Source: Eubacterium sp. 14-2
GTDB taxonomy: Bacteria; Bacillota; Clostridia; Lachnospirales; Lachnospiraceae
DNA length: 64,000 bases
Direction: 5' to 3'
Assembly (NCBI RefSeq): GCF_000403845.2
Contig: NZ_KE159567.1
Coordinates: 1,682,911 to 1,746,910, forward strand
A program made the position numbers and the translations under genes. Every line of letters begins with the position of its first letter. The stretch's first letter is position 1. The notes under the pieces were generated by a model, which saw only the letters and a list, made by a program, of their open reading frames with translations, searched no databases and was not told the origin of the DNA. Positions 26,001 to 33,903 of this stretch are shown here, one piece after another.

Positions 26001-27589
26001 GCAAGTTCTGTGGGGATCTGCAAAATGATTTGCTGGGAATTCTACCATTAGACCGTATGGGAAAAGAGGCTAAAGAATTAAAAACGGTTTTTGGTAGATC
26101 ATACGAAAATGATTCAATATATCAATATAATGCAGATTGTAAGGGCAGGGGTGTCAATTCCCCAATTGCCGGAAAAAAACTGAACTTTAATGACTGGAAA
26201 AGAATACTTTTGAATAATGAACTGCCCTCAAGGAAATTCGGGGAATTTAAAGAAAAGAACGGGAGGTATATAGATAATTCCCTTGAAGCATTTGCATTAG
26301 AATTTCAAAAGGCAGTTTCAGACGCCCCAGTTGAATTTTTACAAAATATTCTGAAAATGGAGGAAGAGATAAATGCAGTTTTTGTCAGAGCATTGGCCAG
26401 AGGGATTGCTTATAGCAATAAACATGATGAAGTTGACAATGGCAGCATAGAAGAACTGTTTTTGAAGTACCCTTATGATTATGGGACAGGGGTAGCATTG
26501 GAATACTGCGAGATTATAGAAAGGAAACAGGATATTCTTTGGTCTGAATCTACTTTGGACATGCTGTGCAGCATCATCCATAGGCGTAGAGAGTTTATTC
26601 AGGATAAATCAGCAGAGGATGCCGAGGCTTCGAAAGAGACCGTAGAAAAAGCGGAAAGTAAAATGCTATATTCTGTTGTAGGGGTTGCTGTTCAGGCAAT
26701 AGGAGGCATATTGTTCGGAAATAGAAGTGCACTGGAACAATTTAAGGCACCATTTGATGAATTGGTGGATGATGTTGATTTTGTATCGAGATATGCATGT
26801 GTCTATGCCTTATGGACAGCTTACCATATTGACAGGGGCTGGGCGATAGCTAGGATTAGGAGAATGTTTCTTTCAAACTTTCGGTTGGCAGGTATTTCAG
26901 ATAGGGGAATCCATTTTGCCCTGTATAACGAAGATAAAGAAATTGTCCAGAATGTGTTAAGGAATGGATTCTGTTCTGATGATGGTGTCCTAAAAGAAAG
27001 ATGTGGTGAATCCATTGCTGAAATGTATCTCATTTATGATGATTTTGATGATATATTTGATTCCTTTCCATTATTGGATGAACAACAGAAAAAAGCCATG
27101 GTCGGAATGCTTATAGTATATCTTGGAATTGATAAATATCATGAAAAAGCGAAAAAAGAATTAAGCCATATTCTTGAATATAATGACGAGAAACTAATCG
27201 ATTCATGGTCTGGTTTATTCTATATAAGCAGGATATGCCTATCGCAGGACAGAGATTTTCTGATGCAACTAATGACATCAGAACTGGGGGCTAAGATGAT
27301 GTTTGCATTTGAAAAATACATAAGTAAGCATGGCAGTTTATTGGATTATTCAGACATAATCCTTAAAATGGCTTACTATATTTTAGAAGATGCAGATATA
27401 ACCAGGCAGGACAGGTGGTTGATTGAAAGAGATTTGATAAAATTAGTCTGGGGGCTTTATGATGAAGCTAATTCTGAAGAGGATAAGGATGAAGATATTT
27501 CCTCAAGGTGTTTGGATATTTGGGATTTGATGTTTGAGAAGCAGATTGGAGAGACACAGGAATTGACTAGAAAGATGATGGAATTATAA
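23045..27589 (+). CDS. Giant STAND NTPase with N-terminal Cap4-like nuclease (Avs-type candidate)
   Basis: 1514 residues. The N-terminal 70 residues show GNRFEYNW, Asp 49 in GVDLWI and Gln 63-x-Lys 65 in GQQCKGR, a PD-(D/E)XK pattern as in Cap4-type dsDNases. The NTPase has Walker A GHAGMGKS (289-296), Walker B VLIFDQLD (Asp 358) and CRTYDL (Arg 402), followed by a winged-helix-like region. The remaining roughly 950 residues are helical and repeat-like, the usual sensor part. The architecture matches Avs/AVAST antiviral STAND proteins that recognise phage proteins and then cleave DNA. Start ATG 23045 behind AAAAGGGGAC. Single intact frame, no decay. Confidence 0.75.
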   Translation: MAYEAGGRADKSGNRFEYNWTINKMLDVLNEKIQYLTIEAVGDDERGVDLWIGNKDGTREGQQCKGRCRNNEYWTYGEVNEKGIWDNWKVQLENSKANMVSLVSPLAFNVLEDITQMARNTDAAKPRNFYEYQIRKSGKKTVKFFHHYCDAMGINPAEERGIATTIDYMSRTFYRNPGNFGLREILLQRIELLFVGDAEEIFSKLLKFVLLEDIWGKKIDALMITDYCKDTGIVFRDLARDERILPVILNLNEEYQSVFIKFQSGYIIRNEAKSCWQWILDGKSVIIHGHAGMGKSGCIENIIQFCKESETLYLAVKLDKRIPHETAERWGQSMGLPASVSHCLNAVSCDKRAVLIFDQLDALRWTQAHSSESLAICRKIIREVEQMNQERRHKISIVMVCRTYDLENDNNIQGLFKDSARRGCMVEWARIRVDKLSQEEVEKVVGSVYKSLSPKTRDLLSTASNLYIWEHLDVNREVEICTKQQLVREWWGQLKSKADRNGFDSDKLEKIKDNFIKYCDRSGKMYASCSRLNMPEDYRNFLQSNGFFVLMGDKVSLVHQSILDCFFAEHMLDQFYDDVSLSDIIGEKDRQTPGRRYQVQMFLQLLLEDSEEDFLAVGERLLELTDVRYNVKYVFIEILSQITEPDKKVFKFVRRFLWDDRWGKHFRSIVVLGKQAYVRKLRECGDLDIWMQYEDKYSYVTGLFRSIIPNCNVEDIAFLQKYVLDPDKADEWIKCLVRDIHEGSEAFFELKLSYYRQFPQSFKQYKNILLGEKIKDLRSVQLVALMLEQHVNEGYDSLYRYDEVCVSEDANIFKTQYKNILEILMPFIPMEDQGVFSRWSARYSGKHSLERVCIQIIKSANRHFAQNEPELFLSKVSCYIGTGVPLHNELILDSFQYLPDLYADYILEYMCGDFEERIFECTSGNGDKLLLAKAVLEKNAVICSDEAYSELEFCIIHYKTPDAKERLYRRIEYNKTKKKGDLRAYCKFCGDLQNDLLGILPLDRMGKEAKELKTVFGRSYENDSIYQYNADCKGRGVNSPIAGKKLNFNDWKRILLNNELPSRKFGEFKEKNGRYIDNSLEAFALEFQKAVSDAPVEFLQNILKMEEEINAVFVRALARGIAYSNKHDEVDNGSIEELFLKYPYDYGTGVALEYCEIIERKQDILWSESTLDMLCSIIHRRREFIQDKSAEDAEASKETVEKAESKMLYSVVGVAVQAIGGILFGNRSALEQFKAPFDELVDDVDFVSRYACVYALWTAYHIDRGWAIARIRRMFLSNFRLAGISDRGIHFALYNEDKEIVQNVLRNGFCSDDGVLKERCGESIAEMYLIYDDFDDIFDSFPLLDEQQKKAMVGMLIVYLGIDKYHEKAKKELSHILEYNDEKLIDSWSGLFYISRICLSQDRDFLMQLMTSELGAKMMFAFEKYISKHGSLLDYSDIILKMAYYILEDADITRQDRWLIERDLIKLVWGLYDEANSEEDKDEDISSRCLDIWDLMFEKQIGETQELTRKMMEL

Positions 27590-27696
27590 ATGAGGTAAAA
27601 TTTAGAATCATATGGAAGCAGCTAGGGTATGGGAGGATTTTTAGCTGTCTTTCGATACGATTAGAGCCTTTTGATCTGCAGATTGGGAATGGATAG

Positions 27697-27752
27697 GATG
27701 AAGGTAATCGGAGAGAAGGAACTACAGAGTCTTCTCTCCGATTACCTTCATC
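27697..27752. repeat. 22-bp perfect inverted repeat
   Basis: Arms 27697-27718 and 27731-27752 (GATGAAGGTAATCGGAGAGAAG and its complement's reverse) are separated by 12 bases. The inner ten bases recur as the hairpin at 29050-29087. It lies in a region of gene debris between the STAND gene and the helicase. It might be a terminator core, but no T-run follows. Confidence 0.8.
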
Positions 27753-27956
27753 TCCATTAAACGAAAAGTCGAAAGAATTAAACTGAGGTACAGTAAGCAT
27801 TTCAGGGAATCCAGACACCTATGGATGTTGCCTCTTATTGATAATATCAGATTAGAGGAGATTAAAAAGCAACTGCCTACAGAGAAAGAGATCCAAAGGC
27901 GTATTGAATTAGCAGAAGAAGAATTTAATTTGAATAGAAAGAAGCAGAATAGATGA
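27735..27956 (+). pseudogene. C-terminal fragment of an unidentified basic protein
   Basis: One frame is open for about 70 codons to TGA 27954-27956 and reads like real protein: RIKLRYSKHFRESRHLWMLP, then IKKQLPTEKEIQRRIELAEE. No start codon with a ribosome site fits. The remaining DNA to 28440 contains only low-complexity and TTTACCAA-type motifs, with no supportable gene. Confidence 0.4.
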
Positions 27957-28439
27957 TATTGGATAGTATACGACAGATGGGATGAAAACTTCGCTTGTTT
28001 CTTCTGTATATAGAAGAAACAGCATTTTACCAACTTCCAAAACAGATTTACCAATTTTTAAAACCATTGGATTTAGGGAAGAAAATAAGAGGCAAAAATT
28101 CTTTACCATCTCGAAAACTGGTAAACTCAAAACAGAACCCCTCTCAACCCCGCATAAATCCAACATTCCATCAAAAAGTTCGCAAAGCAGATGGGGGCTA
28201 TGTAAGATAGTCTGTTTGGATCTAATAGTAAAGATTGAAGGGCTTCAGAGAGATCTGGGGCTCTTTTCTTTTATGAAACTGGAATTTGGATTGTAGCACA
28301 AGAAAATATTTGTGAAAAATAGTTCAAAAACAAATTATTTTGACCGAAAAATAAACAGTGAAGCAGTATGAAATTAAAAATATCCAGTATTCACGACGGA
28401 ATATGTAAATCAATCCTATGAAAACATTGTATTCTGAGG

Positions 28440-28660
28440 ATTTATATTTCCATGCCATATGTCACATATTCTGCCGCTGATGCTTTGAGGCAGATATGCA
28501 GCCAAAGGTGGTGCAGGGTATCATAGAATATCAGCATTACAATACAACAATTGACATTTATACTTATATGGCGGATGAGAAGTAGGAAGAAAGTGGAAAG
28601 TTTGGAAAGGCTATGGAGGTTGCTGAATTGGGAGAATTGGACAACTTGGGGATGGCGTAG
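28440..28660 (+). pseudogene. Integrase 3'-end fragment B
   Basis: The homologous frame reads HAICHIFCR, stop, CFEADMQPKVVQGII ... QHYNTTIDIYTYMADEK, stop. The catalytic Arg of HxxR is Cys here, and GHQHY reads EYQHY. With two in-frame stops, this copy is older than fragment A. It is again followed by the small antitoxin and GNAT start. Confidence 0.85.
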
Positions 28661-28825
28661 ATGCTTCAGTGAGGTGTATATATTAAAATAGGAAATAATC
28701 GCAAAGTGACAACAAATGATTGAGAATCTGAAAATTGCATAACCCGATTGAAAAAAGGGACCTGAGATGATAAGATAAAAATAAAAGTAGAAAAACAAGT
28801 GTTTTGTTGAAGAAGAGGCGATAGA

Positions 28826-29004
28826 ATGGCTACATCCAGTATACTGACCAATGTAAAGATTACTGATTCGAAAAAATTGAATCTTTTATCAAAGATTTTG
28901 ATGCTTTGGCAGATGCTCCCAAAAGAGAGCCATCCGCACCGGTGAGTCGCCAGATGACAAATATAGACGAGATACGGAGCTTGATGTCCAAGAGGGTTCG
29001 ATAA
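28826..29004 (+). pseudogene. Small antitoxin-like gene, copy B, frameshifted
   Basis: It begins MATSSILTNVKITDSKK like the gene at 18960, loses frame near 28875, and regains it at REPSAPVSRQMTNIDEIRSL before TAA 29002-29004. It is the second copy of the integrase-end, antitoxin, GNAT-start arrangement. Confidence 0.85.
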
Positions 29005-29005
29005 A

Positions 29006-29092
29006 ATGAAAGAATACAGAGTAGTCAATATATGGGACATGTTGGAAGCAATCGGAGAGGAGAACTTAAGTGCAATTCTCTCCGATTTTTGA
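29006..29092 (+). pseudogene. GNAT acetyltransferase 5' stub, copy B
   Basis: ATG 29006 gives MKEYRVVNIWDMLEAIGEENL and ends at TGA 29090-29092 after 28 residues. This is the conserved start of the GNAT that normally partners the preceding small protein; the catalytic domain is gone. The stub's end forms a hairpin AATCGGAGAG / CTCTCCGATT followed by TTTT, resembling a terminator. Confidence 0.65.
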
Positions 29093-29120
29093 TAATTGCA
29101 GTCATAAGGAGCAGATCATT

Positions 29121-29168
29121 ATGGCAACAGCCCCAATATTTGAAAATGGCAGAAGCCTGACAGCATAG
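29121..29168 (+). pseudogene. VapB-type antitoxin 5' remnant
   Basis: ATAAGGAG precedes ATG 29121, which encodes MATAPIFENGRSLTA then TAG. This is the typical start of AbrB-fold VapB antitoxins (normally FENGRSQAVRLPKE). Nothing of VapC is seen. The following 200 bases up to the helicase hold no gene. Confidence 0.6.
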
Positions 29169-29367
29169 GTTTGGGCAGGGAGAAGGCAGAGCCGCTGAGG
29201 AAGAGAGGATACCTATAAGTCTATAGGAAGCATTGATTACAGTGTGTGAAAAATCAGACGTTAATATTGATGAGCAATCATATAGATGACTTTGTCAAAG
29301 TGAACGGATTAATAGTAGAGGATTGGGGATAAAATACAGAAATACACATTGCAGGGGTGTAGATTTC

Positions 29368-32316
29368 ATGAATATAGAAGCATATAATCTGGATTCTCTT
29401 CGGAGATTAGTACGGAGTCTTCAGGATGAAAATAAAAGACTGAAACAACAGCTGGATAAAGCCAATATTCCCTATGAAACGGAAAATATGTTTGCGGGAA
29501 AAATAGAAAACACCCAGGAATACGATCCGGATCAGGGAGGGCGTATTCAGAACCAATTTATCACGCGGGAACTGGCAAACCGGTATTTTTCCATGTTCTG
29601 GGGCAGAACCGATGTATATGCAAAAAGAGGAGCGAAAGGCGGGTATTTTCCGCAGTGTAATAATCGCTGGGATAACCGCCTTTGTCCAAAGCAGCAGGGT
29701 GAGAAGCAAAGCTGCGAGGTATGTGAACATAGGGAGTGGACAAAGCTTACACCGGAGAAACTCATGAACCATTTACTTGGGATGAAAGAAGATGGTTCTG
29801 ATGTGTTAGGGGTATATCCTCTTCTTGCAGATGGCACATGCCGGTTTCTTGTATTTGATTTTGACAACCATGAAAAAGACGCGGAGCAGACAGATTTCGC
29901 AAACATGGATGAGGAGTGGCATGAGGAAGTGGATGCCATCAGGATGATGTGTGAACTTAACGGCATTACACCATTGGTAGAGAGATCCCGGTCAGGGAGA
30001 GGGGCCCATGTGTGGATTTTTTTTAAGAAACCCATATCTGCGTCTTTGGCAAGAAACTTTGGATTTTTGTTACTGGACAAAGGTTCTGCTTCCATCAATT
30101 TAAAGTCTTTCCATTATTATGACCGAATGTATCCCTCTCAGGACGCAGCAAGTGGTATTGGAAATCTGATCGCGCTGCCATTGCAGGGAGGGGCGCTTAA
30201 AAACGGCAACAGCGCTTTTGTGGATAAGAACTGGAATGCATATCCGGATCAATGGGACGTTCTGTTAAATCGGACAGAGAAGCTTGGAAATGATGAGATA
30301 GAGCGTCTTATGGCAAAGTGGCAGGGAGAACTGTCACAAACTACGGGGATATCGGCTGCTGTAACGATACAGAACAGACCGAAACCCTGGAAGAAAAAAG
30401 TCGGTTTTATAAAGTCCGATGTTGTAGGGAAAATGCACATTGTACTGGGCGACGGGATCTATGTTGACACTCTGAATCTGATGCCCAGGCTTCAGAACCA
30501 GATCAGGAGCATGGCGGCTTTCGATAATCCTATATTTTATAAAAATAAGCGGTTAGGCTATTCCAACTATAATAATTTCAGCGCTGTGTATATGGGAAAA
30601 GATGTGGATGGCTACATCGCCATTCCCCGGGGCTTGAGAGACAATCTGATTTTGTCCGCAAAAGAAGCGGGGATTGAATGTGAGATAGAAGATCAGAGAG
30701 AAAAGGGAAGACCAATCCGGGTATCTTTCCAGGGAGACTTGAAAACACAGCAGGATTTGGCAGCGCATAGGCTTCTTGCCTATGACCACGGTGTTTTAAG
30801 CGCGGCTACCGCATTTGGTAAAACGGTGGTGTGCAGTTATCTTATATCGGAGAAAAAAGTGAATACGCTCATTCTGCTTCAAAGTAAAGATCTGCTGGAA
30901 CAGTGGGTGGAAGAACTGAATAAGTTTCTGACCATAGATGAGGAACCGCCTTTTTATAAAACGAAAACAGGGCGTGAGAAACGAAGAGACAGTGTGATCG
31001 GCATCCTGCATGGAAACAAGAATACTCTCACGGGTATTATTGATGTAGCCATGATTGGCTCCATGTACAGCAAAGGAAAATTCAATAAAAGAATCAATTC
31101 CTATGGAATGGTCATTATGGATGAGTGCCATCACGCAGGCTCCGCAACTGCAACCCAAGTTCTGCAAAAGGTAAACGCCAGATATGTTTATGGAGTAACT
31201 GCAACTCCAAAGCGGGGCGATAATCTGGAGAAGATCATCCATATGCTGCTTGGGCCGGTCCGGCACAGCTACACGGCAAAAGAACGGGCTATAGAGCAGG
31301 GGATCGGTCATTATGTGTATCCGAGATATACGAGGGTAATAGATACAAGAGAGGATAGGGGAGATATCAATGGAGCCTATGCATTGATTGGCAATAGCAC
31401 GGTAAGAAATGACATGATTCTTGAAGATACCAGGGCTTGTGTTAAGGATGGAAGGACTCCGGTTATTTTGACCAGATATAAGGAACAGGCGAAATATTTG
31501 TATGAGAATTTACAAAAAGGTGCAGACCATGTGTTTCTCTTTTATGGAGATAACAGTGATAAAGAGAATTCATCCATAAGGCAGCGCCTTAAAGAAGTTT
31601 CAGAGGATGAGAGCCTGATCTTGGTGGCAACGGGACAGAAGATTGGCGAGGGATTCGATTACCCAAGACTTGATACCCTGATGTTGGCGGCTCCAGTATC
31701 ATTTGAGGGAAGGCTGGAGCAGTACATTGGCAGACTAAACCGGGATTATGAGGGAAAGAAGGAAGTGATTGTCTACGATTATATTGATTCCCATATCCGG
31801 GTTTTTGACAATATGTATGTAAAAAGGCTTCGTACCTATAAGAGAACAGGCTTTGAACTGATTGCAAATGGTGTTTTGGCAAAGCAGAACGTGAACGCAA
31901 TTTATGACAGCGGCAGCTATATGGATGTATTCGAACAGGATATTGTAGAATCTGAGAAGAAGATTATCGTGTCCAGCCCGGAGATTACCGAAGACAAGGT
32001 GGATCGTTTTTTATGTCTTGTGAAAGCAAGGCAGGAAGCAGGCTGCAAAGTTATGGTAATTACGACAGAGCCGCAGAATATTGCCTATGGCAGTCCGGAA
32101 TTTTGCCAAAGACTTATTGATACTATGCGGGAAAGTGGTATTCATGTTATCATAAAAGAAAATGTGGAAGAGCACTTTTCTGTCCTGGATGATGAACTTG
32201 TCTGGCATGGCGGAATGAACCTTCTTGGCAAGGAAGATGTATGGGACAATTTGATAAGGGTTAGGTCGGCTCAGATAGCGGCAGAATTATTGGAGATAGC
32301 TCTGAAAGAGGAATGA
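29368..32316 (+). CDS. AEP primase / SF2 helicase / PLD-like fusion (TOTE-type)
   Basis: 982 residues from ATG 29368 (GGGGTG upstream; an in-frame TTG 29323 is less likely). N-terminal coiled coil, a Cys cluster (LCPKQQ ... CEVCEH), then an archaeo-eukaryotic-primase-like domain with LVFDFDNHE (Asp 164, Asp 166) and SRSGRGAHVWIFF. A superfamily 2 helicase follows with ATAFGKT (Lys 485), DECHH (585-589), TATPKR, GEGFDYP and QYIGRLNR. The end looks like a degenerate phospholipase-D domain (LVWHGGMNLLG). This combination matches the AEP proteins of TOTE conflict systems. It is probably a defence or element-replication factor. Confidence 0.75.
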   Translation: MNIEAYNLDSLRRLVRSLQDENKRLKQQLDKANIPYETENMFAGKIENTQEYDPDQGGRIQNQFITRELANRYFSMFWGRTDVYAKRGAKGGYFPQCNNRWDNRLCPKQQGEKQSCEVCEHREWTKLTPEKLMNHLLGMKEDGSDVLGVYPLLADGTCRFLVFDFDNHEKDAEQTDFANMDEEWHEEVDAIRMMCELNGITPLVERSRSGRGAHVWIFFKKPISASLARNFGFLLLDKGSASINLKSFHYYDRMYPSQDAASGIGNLIALPLQGGALKNGNSAFVDKNWNAYPDQWDVLLNRTEKLGNDEIERLMAKWQGELSQTTGISAAVTIQNRPKPWKKKVGFIKSDVVGKMHIVLGDGIYVDTLNLMPRLQNQIRSMAAFDNPIFYKNKRLGYSNYNNFSAVYMGKDVDGYIAIPRGLRDNLILSAKEAGIECEIEDQREKGRPIRVSFQGDLKTQQDLAAHRLLAYDHGVLSAATAFGKTVVCSYLISEKKVNTLILLQSKDLLEQWVEELNKFLTIDEEPPFYKTKTGREKRRDSVIGILHGNKNTLTGIIDVAMIGSMYSKGKFNKRINSYGMVIMDECHHAGSATATQVLQKVNARYVYGVTATPKRGDNLEKIIHMLLGPVRHSYTAKERAIEQGIGHYVYPRYTRVIDTREDRGDINGAYALIGNSTVRNDMILEDTRACVKDGRTPVILTRYKEQAKYLYENLQKGADHVFLFYGDNSDKENSSIRQRLKEVSEDESLILVATGQKIGEGFDYPRLDTLMLAAPVSFEGRLEQYIGRLNRDYEGKKEVIVYDYIDSHIRVFDNMYVKRLRTYKRTGFELIANGVLAKQNVNAIYDSGSYMDVFEQDIVESEKKIIVSSPEITEDKVDRFLCLVKARQEAGCKVMVITTEPQNIAYGSPEFCQRLIDTMRESGIHVIIKENVEEHFSVLDDELVWHGGMNLLGKEDVWDNLIRVRSAQIAAELLEIALKEE

Positions 32317-32338
32317 GAATTGGAAAGAGGCAATTATC

Positions 32339-32449
32339 ATGCGGAAGGGATTTTGGAAACAGTTATTCTACGAAGATAAATTTGATAGAAAATATAAGAG
32401 GAGAAATCGGAGAACAGCCAGAAGAAAGTTGAAGCAAATGGGGGAATAA
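32339..32449 (+). CDS. 36-residue basic peptide
   Basis: It starts MRKGFWKQLFYEDKFDRKYK and continues with an Arg/Lys-rich stretch, ending in TAA 32447-32449. GAAAGAGG lies ahead of the ATG, 20 bases after the helicase stop. Very basic, so it could bind nucleic acid. It may equally be a chance ORF. Confidence 0.35.
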   Translation: MRKGFWKQLFYEDKFDRKYKRRNRRTARRKLKQMGE

Positions 32450-32467
32450 AGAAAAATATATATTTTA

Positions 32468-32540
32468 TTGACTAATATGTACCAATTAACATATAATATT
32501 TAGTACAATAAATAGTACGGTTTTAAGTACTGGAAGGGGT
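32468..32540 (+). promoter_or_regulatory. Promoter and operator of the Phd/YoeB module
   Basis: TTGACT (32468-32473), 18 bases, TATAAT (32492-32497). Four GTAC-centred elements (ATGTACCAA, TAGTACAAT, TAGTACGG, AAGTACTGG) overlap or follow the -10. They are likely operator boxes for the antitoxin, since YefM-type operators have TGTAC-like cores. Confidence 0.65.
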
Positions 32541-32545
32541 GCGCT

Positions 32546-32803
32546 ATGATCGCGACAAAACAGATGGATGTAAGAGCAAATATAAAAAAATATTTTGATA
32601 TGGCTTTTAGCGGGGAGACGGTAATCGTATCTCGTAAAGAGAATAAGAATGTGGTTATTATATCAGAATCAGAGTACAATGAATTAGAAAAGGCCAAAAA
32701 GAATGTTGAGTATTTGGCAAAATTAAACAGGGCAGATGAACAGGTCAAAAACGGGCAGGTGGTAACAAAAACCATGGATGAACTTCTGGCCATGGAGGAA
32801 TAG
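32546..32803 (+). CDS. Phd/YefM-family antitoxin
   Basis: 85 residues: MIATKQMDVRANIKKYFDMA, ETVIVSRKENKNVVIISESEYNEL, the classic Phd/YefM fold that binds its own operator, with a C-terminal toxin-wrapping tail. AAGGGG precedes ATG 32546. Three bases separate it from the toxin gene. It represses the promoter upstream and neutralises the YoeB-like toxin. Appears intact. Confidence 0.92.
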   Translation: MIATKQMDVRANIKKYFDMAFSGETVIVSRKENKNVVIISESEYNELEKAKKNVEYLAKLNRADEQVKNGQVVTKTMDELLAMEE

Positions 32804-32806
32804 TTT

Positions 32807-33097
32807 ATGAAAATCACTTTTGCAGAAGAAGGATGGAGTGAATATCTTTATTGGCAGACACAGGATAAAAAGATATTAAAAAGGATCAATCAGTTATTGC
32901 AAAGCATAGAGAGAGATGGAGTATTACATGGAATTGGAAAGCCTGAGCCGCTGAAATATGGAAAATCCGGTTCATTCAGCAGGCGAATCGATGAAGCCAA
33001 TCGTTTAGTTTATGAGGTTTCAGATAACCAAATTATTGTGAAATCCTGTAAGGGCACTATAAGGATTGATTCTGCAGCAAAAGAGATGGGAATGTAA
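32807..33097 (+). CDS. YoeB/Txe-family mRNA interferase toxin
   Basis: 96 residues of the RelE/YoeB fold: FAEEGWSEYLYWQTQDKKILKRI, then GKPEPLKYGKSGSFSRRID and NRLVYEVSDNQIIVKSCKG. The family cleaves mRNA in the ribosomal A site. The usual C-terminal HY is replaced by a longer tail (DSAAKEMGM), so activity may differ. Co-transcribed with the antitoxin at 32546. Confidence 0.9.
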   Translation: MKITFAEEGWSEYLYWQTQDKKILKRINQLLQSIERDGVLHGIGKPEPLKYGKSGSFSRRIDEANRLVYEVSDNQIIVKSCKGTIRIDSAAKEMGM

Positions 33098-33120
33098 TTC
33101 CAATTTCATAAGATGAAGCA

Positions 33121-33158
33121 AAACGCTGGAAACCCGCAAGGTTCCAGCGTTTTTTGCG
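33121..33158 (+). terminator. Terminator after toxin-antitoxin module
   Basis: AACGCTGGAAACC ... GGTTCCAGCGTT with loop CGCAA, followed by TTTTTT. Confidence 0.9.
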
Positions 33159-33205
33159 TTTCTGGGGTGTCATTTGGGGATGATGGAAATTAGAGGATTT
33201 TGCGG

Positions 33206-33258
33206 AAAAGTTGGTAAAAAACTGGTACGGGAATTGGTAAAATCTTTTACCAACTTTT
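33206..33258. promoter_or_regulatory. TTGGTAAAA repeats forming an inverted repeat
   Basis: AAAAGTTGGTAAAA (33206-33219) is the exact inverse of TTTTACCAACTTTT (33245-33258). A further TTGGTAAAA and CTGGTA lie between. It is upstream of an AbrB-like gene and so a candidate operator. Confidence 0.45.
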
Positions 33259-33322
33259 AAGGGGCGAAGTTTGCAGGTTTTTTATAGAGAAGGAACGAGT
33301 GGGATTTTTTACGAAGGAAGCA

Positions 33323-33538
33323 ATGAAAAAAATGATGAAAGAGAGGACGAAGTGCATGGAATTGATTGAGATGATGGTGGTGATGGGGAAGAACCGGATG
33401 ATCCAGCTGCCGGAAGAGGAAGTGAAAGTAATGGGGCTGAAGGAAGGGGATGAGCTGTGTCTGTCTTATCTGGTGGATGATTGGATGGAGGGGAAGGTGA
33501 ATGAGGCGGGGGAGTTTTTGGTGGAGAGGGTAAGATGA
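33323..33538 (+). CDS. AbrB/SpoVT-type DNA-binding protein
   Basis: About 71 residues. The core ELIEMMVVMGKNRMIQLPEE followed by VMGLKEGDELCLSYL matches the swapped-hairpin AbrB fold found in MazE/VapB/SpoVT regulators. Start uncertain: GTG 33299, ATG 33323 (GAAGGAAG upstream) and ATG 33356 are all possible. No toxin gene follows. It may regulate itself through the repeats at 33206-33258. Confidence 0.6.
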   Translation: MKKMMKERTKCMELIEMMVVMGKNRMIQLPEEEVKVMGLKEGDELCLSYLVDDWMEGKVNEAGEFLVERVR

Positions 33539-33654
33539 TTAATATATAAGAACAAGGGATTTTAAATGGTAATGATGGAGAAAAAGCATTAGAACATGTG
33601 GAATATGTTTTCTCCGAAATTCTTATTTAGTATACAGATTAAGAAACAGCCTAT

Positions 33655-33903
33655 GTCAGAAAACCTGAAGACAACACAGGTCAAAAATAGGGAAGAAGTG
33701 CAGAGCGGATCAATGAAGTTGGGTTAGAAAAAAGATATTTGTATATGAGATAGAAGGAACTTCCATAATCGGAGGTATCCTTCTTTTTTTATTGCTTGAA
33801 CAAAAGCCGTATAGAAAAAAATGACCAGAAGGAGACGAGGTACATGAAATCAGAGGATGAACATATGAGAAGCAGGGAAAATTCTGGTTATAAGCAGGGA
33901 CGT
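33655..33903 (+). pseudogene. Diverged, deleted copy of the accessory block 12190-12762
   Basis: It parallels the 3' end of the 197-residue gene (AAACCTGAAG...), its terminator (33750-33792) and the start of the 131-residue gene (MKSEDEHM at 33844). About 330 bases of that gene are missing before the perfect repeat begins at 33904. Similarity here is clearly lower than in the perfect repeat. Confidence 0.75.
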
